Positions 52,689 to 61,873 of a stretch of DNA of 64,000 bases are shown here, one piece after another. The notes beneath the pieces were generated by a model, which was given only the letters and a program-made list of their open reading frames with translations, was not told the origin of the DNA and did no database searches. The stretch's first letter is position 1. Every line of letters starts with the position of its first letter. This DNA is from Tepidibacter hydrothermalis (GTDB lineage Bacteria > Bacillota > Clostridia > Peptostreptococcales > Peptostreptococcaceae), in the NCBI RefSeq assembly GCF_029542625.1, contig NZ_CP120733.1, forward strand, positions 3,162,001 to 3,226,000. The letters are read 5' to 3'. The translations under genes were made by a program, and so were the position numbers.

Positions 52689-53591
52689 ATGTCAAAACAA
52701 TTAAAAGCAGATCTATCATTATTAATTGTAACATTATCATGGGGAGCATCTTTTATACTTACTAAAAATTCGCTTAACGCACTAGAGACGTACAATTTTC
52801 TTGCTATAAGATTCTTCATAGCATTTGCACTTTCTTCTTTACTATTTTACAAAAATATGAAGAGAATTAATAAAGCCACTTTGAAATATGGAACAATTAT
52901 AGGAATTATCCTATTTAGTGCATTTGCTTTCGAAACAGTAGGTCTTAATTATACTACTGCTTCAAAATCAGCATTTATAACTGGGTTTTCAGTAGTTTTA
53001 GTTCCTATGCTATCAGCAGTCTTACTAAAAAAAGCACCTCAAAAGCAGGCAGTTGTAGGAGCTTGTATAGCATTTATAGGCTTGGCTCTATTATCTTTAA
53101 ATGGGAGCTTAGCAATTAATATAGGAGATTTTTATACGTTAATAGCTTCTTTTGGTTTTGCTTTCCATATTATTTTTATAGATAAATATATAGCTAAAAT
53201 CGATTCCATAGCTTTAGCTATAATACAAATAGGTGTAGTGGCAATTTTAAGTTTTTTTACATCTCTTGCAATAGAAACTCCTATTATTCCTTCAGGTGAA
53301 GTTTTATGGGTTAATATTTTTATTCTAAGTATTGTATGTACTTCAGGAGCTTTTATTATTCAAAATGCAGCTCAAAAATATACAACACCTACTCATACAG
53401 CATTAATTTACACAACCGAACCAGTTTTTGCAGCAACGTTTGGTTATTTTATGGCTGGAGAAATTTTAAGCCTAAGAGGATTTTTAGGAGCTATTTTAAT
53501 ATTATTTGGAATGTTAGTAGCTGAAATAGATATCAAATCATTATTCAATAAAAAAGATCCAAAAAATAAAGATTTCAAAAAAGCAGTATAA
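52689..53591 (+). CDS. EamA/DMT-superfamily transporter
   Basis: 300 residues and about ten transmembrane helices in two EamA repeats. The first opens SLLIVTLSWGASFILTKNSL. The second begins near DFYTLIASFGFAFHIIFIDKY and contains TTPTHTALIYTTEPVFAATFGYFMAGE (in blocks), the typical DMT end pattern with the conserved Glu-Pro. It probably exports a metabolite, amino acid or drug; specificity unknown. Isolated gene; start ATG at 52689 after AGAAGGGGG. Confidence 0.92.
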   Translation: MSKQLKADLSLLIVTLSWGASFILTKNSLNALETYNFLAIRFFIAFALSSLLFYKNMKRINKATLKYGTIIGIILFSAFAFETVGLNYTTASKSAFITGFSVVLVPMLSAVLLKKAPQKQAVVGACIAFIGLALLSLNGSLAINIGDFYTLIASFGFAFHIIFIDKYIAKIDSIALAIIQIGVVAILSFFTSLAIETPIIPSGEVLWVNIFILSIVCTSGAFIIQNAAQKYTTPTHTALIYTTEPVFAATFGYFMAGEILSLRGFLGAILILFGMLVAEIDIKSLFNKKDPKNKDFKKAV

Positions 53592-53667
53592 AAATCGCAG
53601 ATTATAAAATTATTTACTAAATAATCTTTGGGTTATCAAAAACTACATATAGCTTAAATCTGAACTT

Positions 53668-53877
53668 ACAAAATAAACTGACATTAAAATTTTAGCTAAT
53701 AATTTAAATATTTTTTGTATAAAATTTGAATTACAGCGTTTGAATATTCGTTAAGAAAGTTCTTTGTTTGACCGATAGGGAGTTTAGAACTTTTAGGATA
53801 TTCAATAAGATGAAATTCTTAGTTTTATTAAAAATATTTACCTCATTAGCGGTATTTTAGTGTCAGTTTATTTTTGT
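53668..53877. repeat. Long fold-back element, copy A
   Basis: Outer arms ACAAAATAAACTGACATTAAAAT and the reverse complement of ATTTTAGTGTCAGTTTATTTTTGT pair almost fully (each quoted in part here: CAAAATAAACTGACA/TGTCAGTTTATTTTTG). A TTTA/ACC bubble beside GC matches copies B and C. The tip is TGTTTGACCGATAGGGAGTTTA (53764 on). It sits in the convergent gap between the EamA gene and the VWA/DUF5682 operon, which otherwise shows nothing. Confidence 0.75.
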
Positions 53878-53914
53878 ATTAAACTTATTAAATTTTTTAG
53901 TTTCTAAAACTCCA

Positions 53915-54229
53915 TTACCTAAATGAAGATAATTCAAATCTAGCTTTTTTAATAATATCTATATACCCATTCAAAAGATAATACTCTTTAACCAATTTAG
54001 AATAGTCAAATTGTATACTGTGATATTTTTTATTAAGCTCATCATATATATTATTAAGTTTTTCTGCTGCAAAACTTAAACCAACTTCTGCCGATCTATT
54101 GGCTAATGCTTTTACATCATTAACTATATTTTCATTTAAAGATCCTGCTCCACTTAAAAAAATCCCCTCTAGAAGCTCCTCTATATCTTCAATCAAGTAT
54201 TTTATGCTATCACAAGAATTTATCTTCAT
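53915..54229 (-). CDS. Small helical protein at the end of the SWIM/VWA operon
   Basis: 104 residues from the ATG at 54229 with GGAGTG 6 nt upstream. Almost entirely amphipathic helix (SIKYLIEDIEELLEGIFLSGAG, then LANRSAEVGLSFAAEKLNNIYDELNKKY, in blocks). No signal peptide or known motif. It lies 19 bp after the SWIM-protein gene and is the last gene of the operon. The helical bundle suggests an adaptor or subunit of the complex. I do not recognise a named family. Confidence 0.7.
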   Translation of the reverse strand: MKINSCDSIKYLIEDIEELLEGIFLSGAGSLNENIVNDVKALANRSAEVGLSFAAEKLNNIYDELNKKYHSIQFDYSKLVKEYYLLNGYIDIIKKARFELSSFR

Positions 54230-54248
54230 TTTTTTCACTCCATTTTTA

Positions 54249-55946
54249 TTAATCTAGTGTCAAATTTACAATATCACCATTTGAGTTGTACATTGTAATA
54301 GGATCAACTACATATTCACTATCAATTCTATATACCTTACCTAGAATCATATTTCCTAACATATCGTCTTTTTCTAATTTTTCTAGTTTTCTTATTACAG
54401 ATTTAGTATTATGATCAAATCTAACTGTAATAAAAATCTCATTATTATTTTTATCATGAATAGGAATTCTAAAAATTTGATTAATATTATCAAAATCACT
54501 TTTTCCCCATGAACTTATTTTAACTAAAACTATATTAAAATTCTCATCTTTTTCAATAAGCTTATATTTAAAACCATCTTTTAATTTCTCAATCATCAAT
54601 TCCCAATCATCATAGAGCTTGTCTTTAAAATCCATTTTGTTTATATCAGTTTTTCCTATAATATCTCCACTAATTTCACTAGATGATGATATTCTATAAT
54701 TTCTATTTATCTTACAATTATTAAACTTAATCTTCATCCTACAAACATCTTTCATCAATGCATCTAAATTCCATGGACAACTGCTTCTATACATATAATC
54801 TATATCTATCTTTGACCCTTCATAATAATTAGGCTTCATAGATGTAAAAGTCATCCATAATTTTCTTTTCTCATTAAAAAAATAATACGTTATGCCCTCA
54901 TACCCTGAATCAGATTTCCAAGCTTTTGCTCCCATACCAACTAACTCAATTAAACTGATTTCTGTATAAGAGGTTTTATGCTCACCTATAAGATCCTGAC
55001 ATAAAGCTTTTGAATTGCATTTTAAAATAGTTTGAGCAATAATGTATATTCTAGTCATTAATTTTATAACCGCTCTTTTAGAAAAGGACGCCTGCTTATT
55101 AAAGTATTTTATAAGATGACTACTTAGACTTCTCAATAATTTTTCAAGCCTTGGCAAATCAGCACTATGACAAAGTACAGCTGTAGCCTCAATTCTATTA
55201 ATTATACTTTCTGGAATTTTAGCAAGTCCTAATATAGTTATTTCTTCAATAAGATTTTTTACTTCATCCAAAGCTTCTTTTGAGATTTTTACATCTACAG
55301 CTTCATTAATATCATTCATATCTAAAATGTTTTTATATAACTTATAACAAATAATAGCCTCTGCTCTATGTACGCAAAATTCTTTTTTCTTACAAGTACA
55401 TGTAGATTTATCTATAGATGAATTTTGGGTAAAACGCACTCTGATATTTGAATCCTTAAAATCAACTACTAGAAAATTTTCTTCTTTTATTTCAATATCT
55501 CTTCCAAAATTCAATCTAAATATAATATCCTTAAAATTCTTTGAAGACATTTCCTTCTTAATATCTTCAATACTATAGTTTAAAACCCATGAAAAATCTT
55601 TAGGTTGCTCATCCTCATTACCTTCAGGAACAATCTCTTGACCAAAAATACTATCAATATTTTGTTTAATATAAAGTATACTTATCAAGACATGCTTACA
55701 TATACTTCTCGATGAACACCTACATTTATAATTTAATATCTCATCTGTAAGTTCACATGTAGTTTCATCTGATAACTTACAAATAACTTTATTATCCTGA
55801 AATTCAACATCAACTTCAATACCCTTATCTATTTCTTTTAATGCTCTTTTGTACAGCCCTTTATTAGCTGCATCAATAAGATAAACTTCATCACAAGAAT
55901 CTATAAAATTTTTGAATTTTCCTATGAAATTATACTTGCTATCCAA
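54249..55946 (-). CDS. Protein with two SWIM zinc fingers
   Basis: 565 residues, TTG start at 55946 with GGAGG 9 nt upstream; overlaps the VWA-1 gene end by 25 bp. Two SWIM-type fingers with identical CxC-x5-CxH spacing: C75/C77/C83/H85 (KCRCSSRSICKH) and C183/C185/C191/H193 (CTCKKKEFCVH). The rest has a helical middle (about 220-330) and a beta-rich C-terminus without enzymatic motif. SWIM fingers bind DNA or proteins. The family occurs beside MoxR, VWA and DUF5682 genes in diverse bacteria. It probably supplies the recognition or binding component. Confidence 0.85.
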   Translation of the reverse strand: MDSKYNFIGKFKNFIDSCDEVYLIDAANKGLYKRALKEIDKGIEVDVEFQDNKVICKLSDETTCELTDEILNYKCRCSSRSICKHVLISILYIKQNIDSIFGQEIVPEGNEDEQPKDFSWVLNYSIEDIKKEMSSKNFKDIIFRLNFGRDIEIKEENFLVVDFKDSNIRVRFTQNSSIDKSTCTCKKKEFCVHRAEAIICYKLYKNILDMNDINEAVDVKISKEALDEVKNLIEEITILGLAKIPESIINRIEATAVLCHSADLPRLEKLLRSLSSHLIKYFNKQASFSKRAVIKLMTRIYIIAQTILKCNSKALCQDLIGEHKTSYTEISLIELVGMGAKAWKSDSGYEGITYYFFNEKRKLWMTFTSMKPNYYEGSKIDIDYMYRSSCPWNLDALMKDVCRMKIKFNNCKINRNYRISSSSEISGDIIGKTDINKMDFKDKLYDDWELMIEKLKDGFKYKLIEKDENFNIVLVKISSWGKSDFDNINQIFRIPIHDKNNNEIFITVRFDHNTKSVIRKLEKLEKDDMLGNMILGKVYRIDSEYVVDPITMYNSNGDIVNLTLD

Positions 55947-57040
55947 TTTGCTAATCCTCCTGGTGTTAATGCAGCAACCTCTGCTCCCATATTTGTAAGA
56001 GTTTGAGCTACATTTTTATCATATGATGGTACTGATTCTGAATCTAATGAAGTTAATATTATTAGTTTTGCACCCGTATCCATAATATCTTTAGCTCTTC
56101 TATACATAGTACTGATTCTTCCACCTTCATATAGATCAGTAACCATCACAACCATAGTCCTATATGGATTTTGAATCAAGCTGCTACAATACTGTAGTGC
56201 CTTAGCTATATTTGTTCCTCCTCCAAGTTGAACACTCATAAGTGTTTGAACTGGATCATCTATATAGCTTGATAAATCAACAACTTCTGTATCAAATATA
56301 ACTAAATTAGTCTTTAGCATAGGTAGTTTTGCAAAAATACCTGCCATAACAGCACTATGTATAACTGAATCTAACATACTTCCACTCTCATCTACAGCTA
56401 TAATAACATTCCATTTATTATATGATTTAACTCTTCTATTAAAGTAAACTTGGTTTATTATTAACTGATTTGTATCTATATCAAAATTTTTAAGATTTCT
56501 ATTGATAGTCTTCTTAAAATCCATATTTCTAATTGACTTAACATAACCTCTGTTACTTCTATCTATTTTCCCCATTATACTCATCTTCACATCATTCTCA
56601 AGCTGTTTTGTTATCTCATCAACAACCTTTTTAACTATCTTCCTTGCCGATTCTAAAACCTCACCCTTCATCATATGCTTCATCTGAATAATACTCTTTA
56701 AAAGGTCAATATTAGGTTCTAGCTTTTCAAGTACTTCCTTATCATTTAAAAGTTCAACTAACCCATACTTATTAAGAGCATGCTTTTCTAATATTTCAAC
56801 CGTTTCCTTTGGAAATAACTCTCTTATCTTTGTAATCCATCTAGGAACATTTAAAATAGAGCTTTCTTTCCCACCTTTTCTGACTCCTTGATTTTCCCCA
56901 TACTCTCTTCCATATAAGAAATCTAAAACATCATCAACTTCTCTATACTTAAATTCACCTTTACCAAAATCAAAACTTTGCTCTGAAAACTTTCCTAATA
57001 CAAGTCTCCATCTATTCAAAGTCTCCAAATCTTTATCCAA
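55922..57040 (-). CDS. VWA-domain protein, copy 1 (CoxE/MoxR-partner type)
   Basis: 372 residues, TTG start at 57040 after AGAGGTG. The N-terminal ~195 residues are helical (RWRLVLGKFSEQSFDF; PRWITKIRELFPKETVEIL). The C-terminal VWA domain has an intact MIDAS: DESGSM (217-222), the Thr in GGGTNIAKAL and the Asp in VTDLYEGG. MoxR-associated VWA proteins bind a target via the MIDAS metal while the AAA+ ring remodels it. About 40% alike by eye to the VWA protein at 60693-61871, so it is a duplicated component. Repeat copy (f) lies directly upstream of its ribosome site. Confidence 0.88.
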   Translation of the reverse strand: MDKDLETLNRWRLVLGKFSEQSFDFGKGEFKYREVDDVLDFLYGREYGENQGVRKGGKESSILNVPRWITKIRELFPKETVEILEKHALNKYGLVELLNDKEVLEKLEPNIDLLKSIIQMKHMMKGEVLESARKIVKKVVDEITKQLENDVKMSIMGKIDRSNRGYVKSIRNMDFKKTINRNLKNFDIDTNQLIINQVYFNRRVKSYNKWNVIIAVDESGSMLDSVIHSAVMAGIFAKLPMLKTNLVIFDTEVVDLSSYIDDPVQTLMSVQLGGGTNIAKALQYCSSLIQNPYRTMVVMVTDLYEGGRISTMYRRAKDIMDTGAKLIILTSLDSESVPSYDKNVAQTLTNMGAEVAALTPGGLANWIASIIS

Positions 57041-57058
57041 TTCTTCACCTCTTTTCTT

Positions 57059-57189
57059 TATCCGAAAGCTAAAAGTTCTAAAACTCCATTTTCTTAAGAC
57101 TGGAGCTAAGAACTTAACAGCTTCTGGATTAGTTCAACTAGAAATTCAGTTGGAGTAAAAACTCCATCTAAATTAAGTTTCACTTTATA
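57059..57189 (+). repeat. Dispersed repeat family 1, full copy (f), inside the operon
   Basis: Starts TTATCCGAAAGCTAAAAGTT (from 57058/57059) and ends at the AAGTTTCACTTTAT tail. Arms AAGCT/AGCTT, AGTTCT/AGAACT and ACTCCA/TGGAG nest into one stem; a second hairpin has AAATTCAGTTGGAGT/ACTCCATCTAAATT. Its end supplies the TAA stop codon of the DUF5682-like gene, and its head lies 19 bp above the VWA-1 start. Confidence 0.85.
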
Positions 57190-59596
57190 AAATTCCAAAC
57201 TGATTAAGTTGCTCTACTGCCATTTCATCCAGCTTTTTAGCTAAAATTATATCTTCTTCACTTACAGGCTCTTTATCTAAAACTTCATAAGAACTCTTAT
57301 TATATAATTTTCCTACATTATTTCCTATTTCATCAATTTCACTAGGAATAAAGAAACTAAATGCCAATCGCATTTCTGGTATTATTTTTATAAAATCTTC
57401 ATATTCTATTTCTCTAAGCATATGATCTATTCCGTTTATCAATCCATCACTACACATTATTAAGTCCCTAGCAGTACTGAATATACCCTTTAGATATCTT
57501 GCGGATTCAAACAATTTCTCTCCTGAACTATACAAATATGATTTTGATCTTTTTATTCCCTCTTCTATATCTAATTCATTTAATCCAATTAAAATTCCAA
57601 CCCCTGCACCCTCTAATGCTGTGTTGCAATCTTTTCTATTTATCAATACTCTTAATTGTTCAGTATATATATCATCATTTAAGCTTAAACTGTTATCCAT
57701 AGAGATATTGTATAGTTCTTTTAGTTTTTGAATCATATAATTTTCATCGTCTTTTGATATATTATATAATTCTGAAATTAGTGAAGCTGACTTTTCATAA
57801 ACTTTTTTAATAAGAATTTCTATTTTTTCTGTATTTAATATATCCATTAAATATTTTTCTTTATATAAAAAGTGTAGTTTATTACATGCTTGTGTTAGTG
57901 AATAAAATTCTCCATCATTTTGAATTATTAATTCCATTTGTAATAATATCTTATCTACAAGATCTTCTAACCCCATAACAGCTGCATTAATCATTAATTC
58001 TGATGCCTGTCCACTATGAGATTCTATATCCTTCATTTTCTTTACTATAATTTCACGTACTGCTTCTTTTAAACTTCCTCCATAAACAGAATGCTCGATT
58101 AATTTTGTTTCAACACTTGGATCCCATTTGTACTCCCAAGTTTCTCTTATTAAATTTGTATTTCTACCTATAGTAAAATCTGGGCCCTTAGTTCTTATAC
58201 AAAATTCTGTTTCTAAAAAATTCATCATATGAAATAATTTACTTACTTGTCTATGAGATTTTGTCTTATATATATCAAGAGTCTTGCTTTGTTTACATGA
58301 AGTATCTATCTTTATCCTAAGCTGTTTGCACTTATTTCTAAAATCTAAAACTATAGGAGGTATATCTGCAGTACTACTTAGCTCTCCTATTTTATCTCCT
58401 GTCATAAGTTTATTTAAAGAATCTATAGGTGCACTATTTGAAACACTTATTTCTCCTTTTATAAATGAACTTCTAACTCCATCTAATAATTCATATGCTC
58501 CACACTGCAGTTTATCTCTCAAACTTGCAAGTCCTTTTGCCATATTTAACGCTTCAATCGAATCTGCAGTAGATATTCCTTCACCATTTTCTCTAAGTTC
58601 TCTCCCGCACTTAGCTATAAAATCCATAACAGCATCTTCATAAGGTAATTCTTTATTTTCGCATATATTTTCCCATACCTTATTATAAAAAGCTGTATAA
58701 GGCATTCCACTTGCATATCCATTCAATTGATCACATTCTTTAAATGAATATGCCATTGCGTAAGCATTAGTATCATCTTTTATTACTCTTTTAATCCTAG
58801 TTTTTATATCCTTACCTCTAAGATTAATAAGTCCAAGAGTATGAATTCCTCCAGTAATAACCAAAACTTTATTGTGCTTTTCAGAATATTTTTCTATCTG
58901 CATATTCATATATTTTTCTCTAGCTATACATCCATCTTGCTCTAACATCTCCTCACTTAAATCCAACCTTGAAAGATAGCAATAAGCTAAAATATTTTTA
59001 ATAAATGTTTGTGTACTTATATTTATTCCATCTATTTCATATAATTTTTCCCATAGTTCATTGAAATTTCTACAGTTTTGTTTTTTACAAATTTCTTTTA
59101 TAAACTTACTTCTATCAAAAATATAATCATCATTATAATTTTTCTTTTCAAATTTTTCTCTAACACCCTCGCCTTTATCACTGTTTATCAATATCTGTTC
59201 ATATGAAAGATCAATAAATTTAACTAAAATATTCTTTTTACTTGCAGTCTTTAATGCTACAAATTCTGGTGAATAATCTAAAAAAGGATAATAACACATA
59301 TATTTATCATCCTTTTCTCCTAATAACTCTTTACTATCTGAATATGTATAATAAATACTCAAAGGTGTTTTACTATCTTCATGTACTAATGAAGGTATTA
59401 AATGATTTGCATTATTAGGTCCTTCAATCAATATTATCTCTGGCTTATATTCTTCTATAACTTTTTTAAGATGAAAAGAACATGCAGGACTATGATGCCT
59501 TACAGGAAAATACACTATGTTTTTTTCTAAATCAAAAGCATCTTCATATAATTTATTTATTTTATCCATTTCTTCGCTGAATAATAATCTTTCCAT
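57185..59596 (-). CDS. DUF5682-like protein, copy 1
   Basis: 803 residues, ATG at 59596 after GGAAGG; overlaps the MoxR gene end by 40 bp. Residues 25-260 hold conserved islands: FPVRHHSPAC (HH at 34-35), IILIEGP (EGP at 58-60), YPFLDYSPEFVALKTA, IAREKYMNMQI (R225/E226) and VLVITGGIHTLGL (GGIH at 249-252). The spacing and the EGP, RExxM and GxxH motifs resemble TraB/TIKI and erythromycin-esterase-type proteins, suggesting a hydrolase-like fold; that link is my inference. The C-terminal two thirds are helical. Paralogue of the gene at 61874. Confidence 0.8.
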   Translation of the reverse strand: MERLLFSEEMDKINKLYEDAFDLEKNIVYFPVRHHSPACSFHLKKVIEEYKPEIILIEGPNNANHLIPSLVHEDSKTPLSIYYTYSDSKELLGEKDDKYMCYYPFLDYSPEFVALKTASKKNILVKFIDLSYEQILINSDKGEGVREKFEKKNYNDDYIFDRSKFIKEICKKQNCRNFNELWEKLYEIDGINISTQTFIKNILAYCYLSRLDLSEEMLEQDGCIAREKYMNMQIEKYSEKHNKVLVITGGIHTLGLINLRGKDIKTRIKRVIKDDTNAYAMAYSFKECDQLNGYASGMPYTAFYNKVWENICENKELPYEDAVMDFIAKCGRELRENGEGISTADSIEALNMAKGLASLRDKLQCGAYELLDGVRSSFIKGEISVSNSAPIDSLNKLMTGDKIGELSSTADIPPIVLDFRNKCKQLRIKIDTSCKQSKTLDIYKTKSHRQVSKLFHMMNFLETEFCIRTKGPDFTIGRNTNLIRETWEYKWDPSVETKLIEHSVYGGSLKEAVREIIVKKMKDIESHSGQASELMINAAVMGLEDLVDKILLQMELIIQNDGEFYSLTQACNKLHFLYKEKYLMDILNTEKIEILIKKVYEKSASLISELYNISKDDENYMIQKLKELYNISMDNSLSLNDDIYTEQLRVLINRKDCNTALEGAGVGILIGLNELDIEEGIKRSKSYLYSSGEKLFESARYLKGIFSTARDLIMCSDGLINGIDHMLREIEYEDFIKIIPEMRLAFSFFIPSEIDEIGNNVGKLYNKSSYEVLDKEPVSEEDIILAKKLDEMAVEQLNQFGIL

Positions 59597-60669
59597 AGTC
59601 CGCCTTCCTTTGTACTTCTTTGTTTTACTACAAGTGTAAAATAGTTTTTTATCTTATTTAAGTCATCTCTGTTTTCTTTCATAACAGCACCTAATATATT
59701 TTGAACAACTCTATCCATGCTCATATTACCATCATCATAATAATACGCACTCATTGCACTTTGAAAATATACAGAAACTGCCTCTGCCGTACTCATAACT
59801 GCTTCTGGTTTATCTAGCCTATAGCCTTCTACTGTAACACCATTTCTAAGTTCATGAAACGTAGACGCCAAAATTTCAACTGCATCTCTATCTATTTTTA
59901 TATCGATTCCAGATTGATTTAAAAGTTTTTTAGATTCTTTTTCAATTATTTCAACCTCTAAAGATAAGTCCTTTATTGGAAAAACAGTTTCAAAATTAAA
60001 TCTTCTTTTTAATGCGCTACTCATTTCATTTACGCCTTTATCCCTAATATTAGCTGTAGCAATAACATTAAATCCAGATTCCGCAAATACAACTCCATCT
60101 TCTCCAAGCTCTGGAATATTCAAGACTTTATCACTCAATATACTTATCAAACTATCTTGAACTTCTGAAGGACAACGAGTAATTTCTTCAAGTCTAGTTA
60201 TTATACCTTTCTCCATTCCTATATATATAGGAGATGGAACCAAAGCCTCTCTGCTTGGTCCCTTGGCTAAAAGCATAGCATAATTCCAGGAATACTTAAT
60301 CATATCCTCTACAGTACCTGCTGTTCCCTGAATAGTATTAGTACTTGTCCCACATATTGCAGCTGTCAAAAGCTCACTAAGCATTGTTTTTGCTGTTCCT
60401 GGTTCTCCAACAAGCATCAATCCTCTATTTCCTGCAAGAGTAACAATACACCTTTCTATTAATGTATCATCTCCATAAAACTTCTTAGTAATATATACTT
60501 GTTCTCCATCTATTTCTAAGGGTTCATCACATCCTAATATAAATGTTCTAACTGCTTTTGGTGACAATCTCCAATTAGCTGGTTTAGCTCCTTTATCATA
60601 TTTTTGGAGTGCCATTAATTCCTTTTTGTATAACACCTCTGCTGGTGGCTTTATTGTTCTAGATTTCAT
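59557..60669 (-). CDS. MoxR-family AAA+ ATPase
   Basis: 370 residues from the ATG at 60669 with GAGAGGT upstream. Walker A LVGEPGTAKTMLSELL, the pore-loop region TVEDMIKYSWNYAML, Walker B GIITRLEEITRCPSEVQDSLI (in blocks; the usual LDE reads LEE), sensor 1 VIATANIRDKGVNEM and the Arg finger SSALKRRFNFETVFPI. MoxR proteins form hexamers that act as chaperones with VWA partners. It lies between the DUF5682/VWA pair (copy 2) and the copy 1 genes and is the only ATPase in the operon, so it probably serves both VWA proteins. Confidence 0.9.
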   Translation of the reverse strand: MKSRTIKPPAEVLYKKELMALQKYDKGAKPANWRLSPKAVRTFILGCDEPLEIDGEQVYITKKFYGDDTLIERCIVTLAGNRGLMLVGEPGTAKTMLSELLTAAICGTSTNTIQGTAGTVEDMIKYSWNYAMLLAKGPSREALVPSPIYIGMEKGIITRLEEITRCPSEVQDSLISILSDKVLNIPELGEDGVVFAESGFNVIATANIRDKGVNEMSSALKRRFNFETVFPIKDLSLEVEIIEKESKKLLNQSGIDIKIDRDAVEILASTFHELRNGVTVEGYRLDKPEAVMSTAEAVSVYFQSAMSAYYYDDGNMSMDRVVQNILGAVMKENRDDLNKIKNYFTLVVKQRSTKEGGLWKDYYSAKKWIK

Positions 60670-60692
60670 TTTATTACCTCTCATCTTGACTT

Positions 60693-61871
60693 TTATTCCA
60701 ACCCATTTTTACTAGTTAAATCCTTGCCTTTTAATACTTTTTCTATTAACTCTGGAAGTAGATTTGGTGTAGCTCCAAATGTAGGTATATCTAACGCAGC
60801 AAATTTTTTAGCCAATCTTTCATCATATGCTGGAATTCCATCATCTGATATAGCTAATAAACAAATAACTTTTACTCCTGATTCCTTCATATCTTTCATT
60901 CTTTTTATTAACTGTGCTTGATTTCCACCTTCATAAAGATCTGAAATAAGTATAAAAATAGATTGTTCAGGTTCAGTAATAAGATCTTGGCAATATGCAA
61001 CCGATTTATTTATATTTGTTCCTCCACCTAGTTGTATTCCAAAAATCATATCTACAGGGTCATTTTTACACTCTTTACTCAAATCCACAACTGATGTATC
61101 AAATGCTACTACATGAGTTTTCAATGCTTTTATACTTGCAAATATGGATCCTACTATTGATGCATAAATAGCTGATTCAACCATAGAACCACTTTGATCT
61201 ATATCTAAGATTATAGTCCAATTATTAGATTCTCTTGCTCTATTGAAATAATAAAATTTCTCTGGAATAATCTTTTTATGTTCTACATTATAATTTTTTA
61301 AGTTTTTACTTATTGTATATTTCCAATCTATTGCTTTAAATGATGGAATAGGAGAGTGCTCTTTTTTATTAATCGCTCCAGCAACAGCTCTCTCTATATC
61401 ATTTTTCAATCTTTCTTGTATATCCGCTACTAGTTTTCTAACCAATTCTCTTGCTGTTTCCTTTGTTTTTTCAGGAATTTGATCTTTAAGTGCTAATAGT
61501 GTTGATACCATACCAATATCAGGTGTAACATCCTTTAAAACTTCCGGTTCAAATAGTAATTGTGTTAGGTTTTTTCTTTCTATAGCATCATTTTGTATTA
61601 CTGTTACTATATCTTCTGGGAAATACTTTCTAATATCTCCTAACCACTTTGCAAGTCTAGGAGCTGATTTACCAAGGCCTGCACTTCTTTTTGATCCACC
61701 ACTACTATTATCATCACTTGAAGAAGTATCATCATATATAGCTGCCAATGCTTCATCCATAATTATCTGATCATTATCTAAACAAAATCCACCTTTATCA
61801 TAATTTTGTAAACACTCTTCACTTTCATTGCCTAATATTAATCTCCATCTTTTTAACTTTTTTATATCCAT
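60693..61871 (-). CDS. VWA-domain protein, copy 2
   Basis: 392 residues, ATG start 2 bp after the DUF5682 copy 2 gene. Same design as copy 1: N-terminal helical region (KRWRLILGNESEECLQNYDKGGF; PRLAKWLGDIRKYFPEDIV), with an extra Ser/Asp/Gly-rich linker (DDTSSSDDNSSGGSKRS), then a VWA domain with MIDAS DQSGSM, GGGTNINKSV and ISDLYEGG. The MIDAS is intact. It directly precedes the MoxR gene. The two VWA proteins may bind different partners or the two DUF5682 proteins. Confidence 0.88.
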   Translation of the reverse strand: MDIKKLKRWRLILGNESEECLQNYDKGGFCLDNDQIIMDEALAAIYDDTSSSDDNSSGGSKRSAGLGKSAPRLAKWLGDIRKYFPEDIVTVIQNDAIERKNLTQLLFEPEVLKDVTPDIGMVSTLLALKDQIPEKTKETARELVRKLVADIQERLKNDIERAVAGAINKKEHSPIPSFKAIDWKYTISKNLKNYNVEHKKIIPEKFYYFNRARESNNWTIILDIDQSGSMVESAIYASIVGSIFASIKALKTHVVAFDTSVVDLSKECKNDPVDMIFGIQLGGGTNINKSVAYCQDLITEPEQSIFILISDLYEGGNQAQLIKRMKDMKESGVKVICLLAISDDGIPAYDERLAKKFAALDIPTFGATPNLLPELIEKVLKGKDLTSKNGLE

Positions 61872-61873
61872 AA

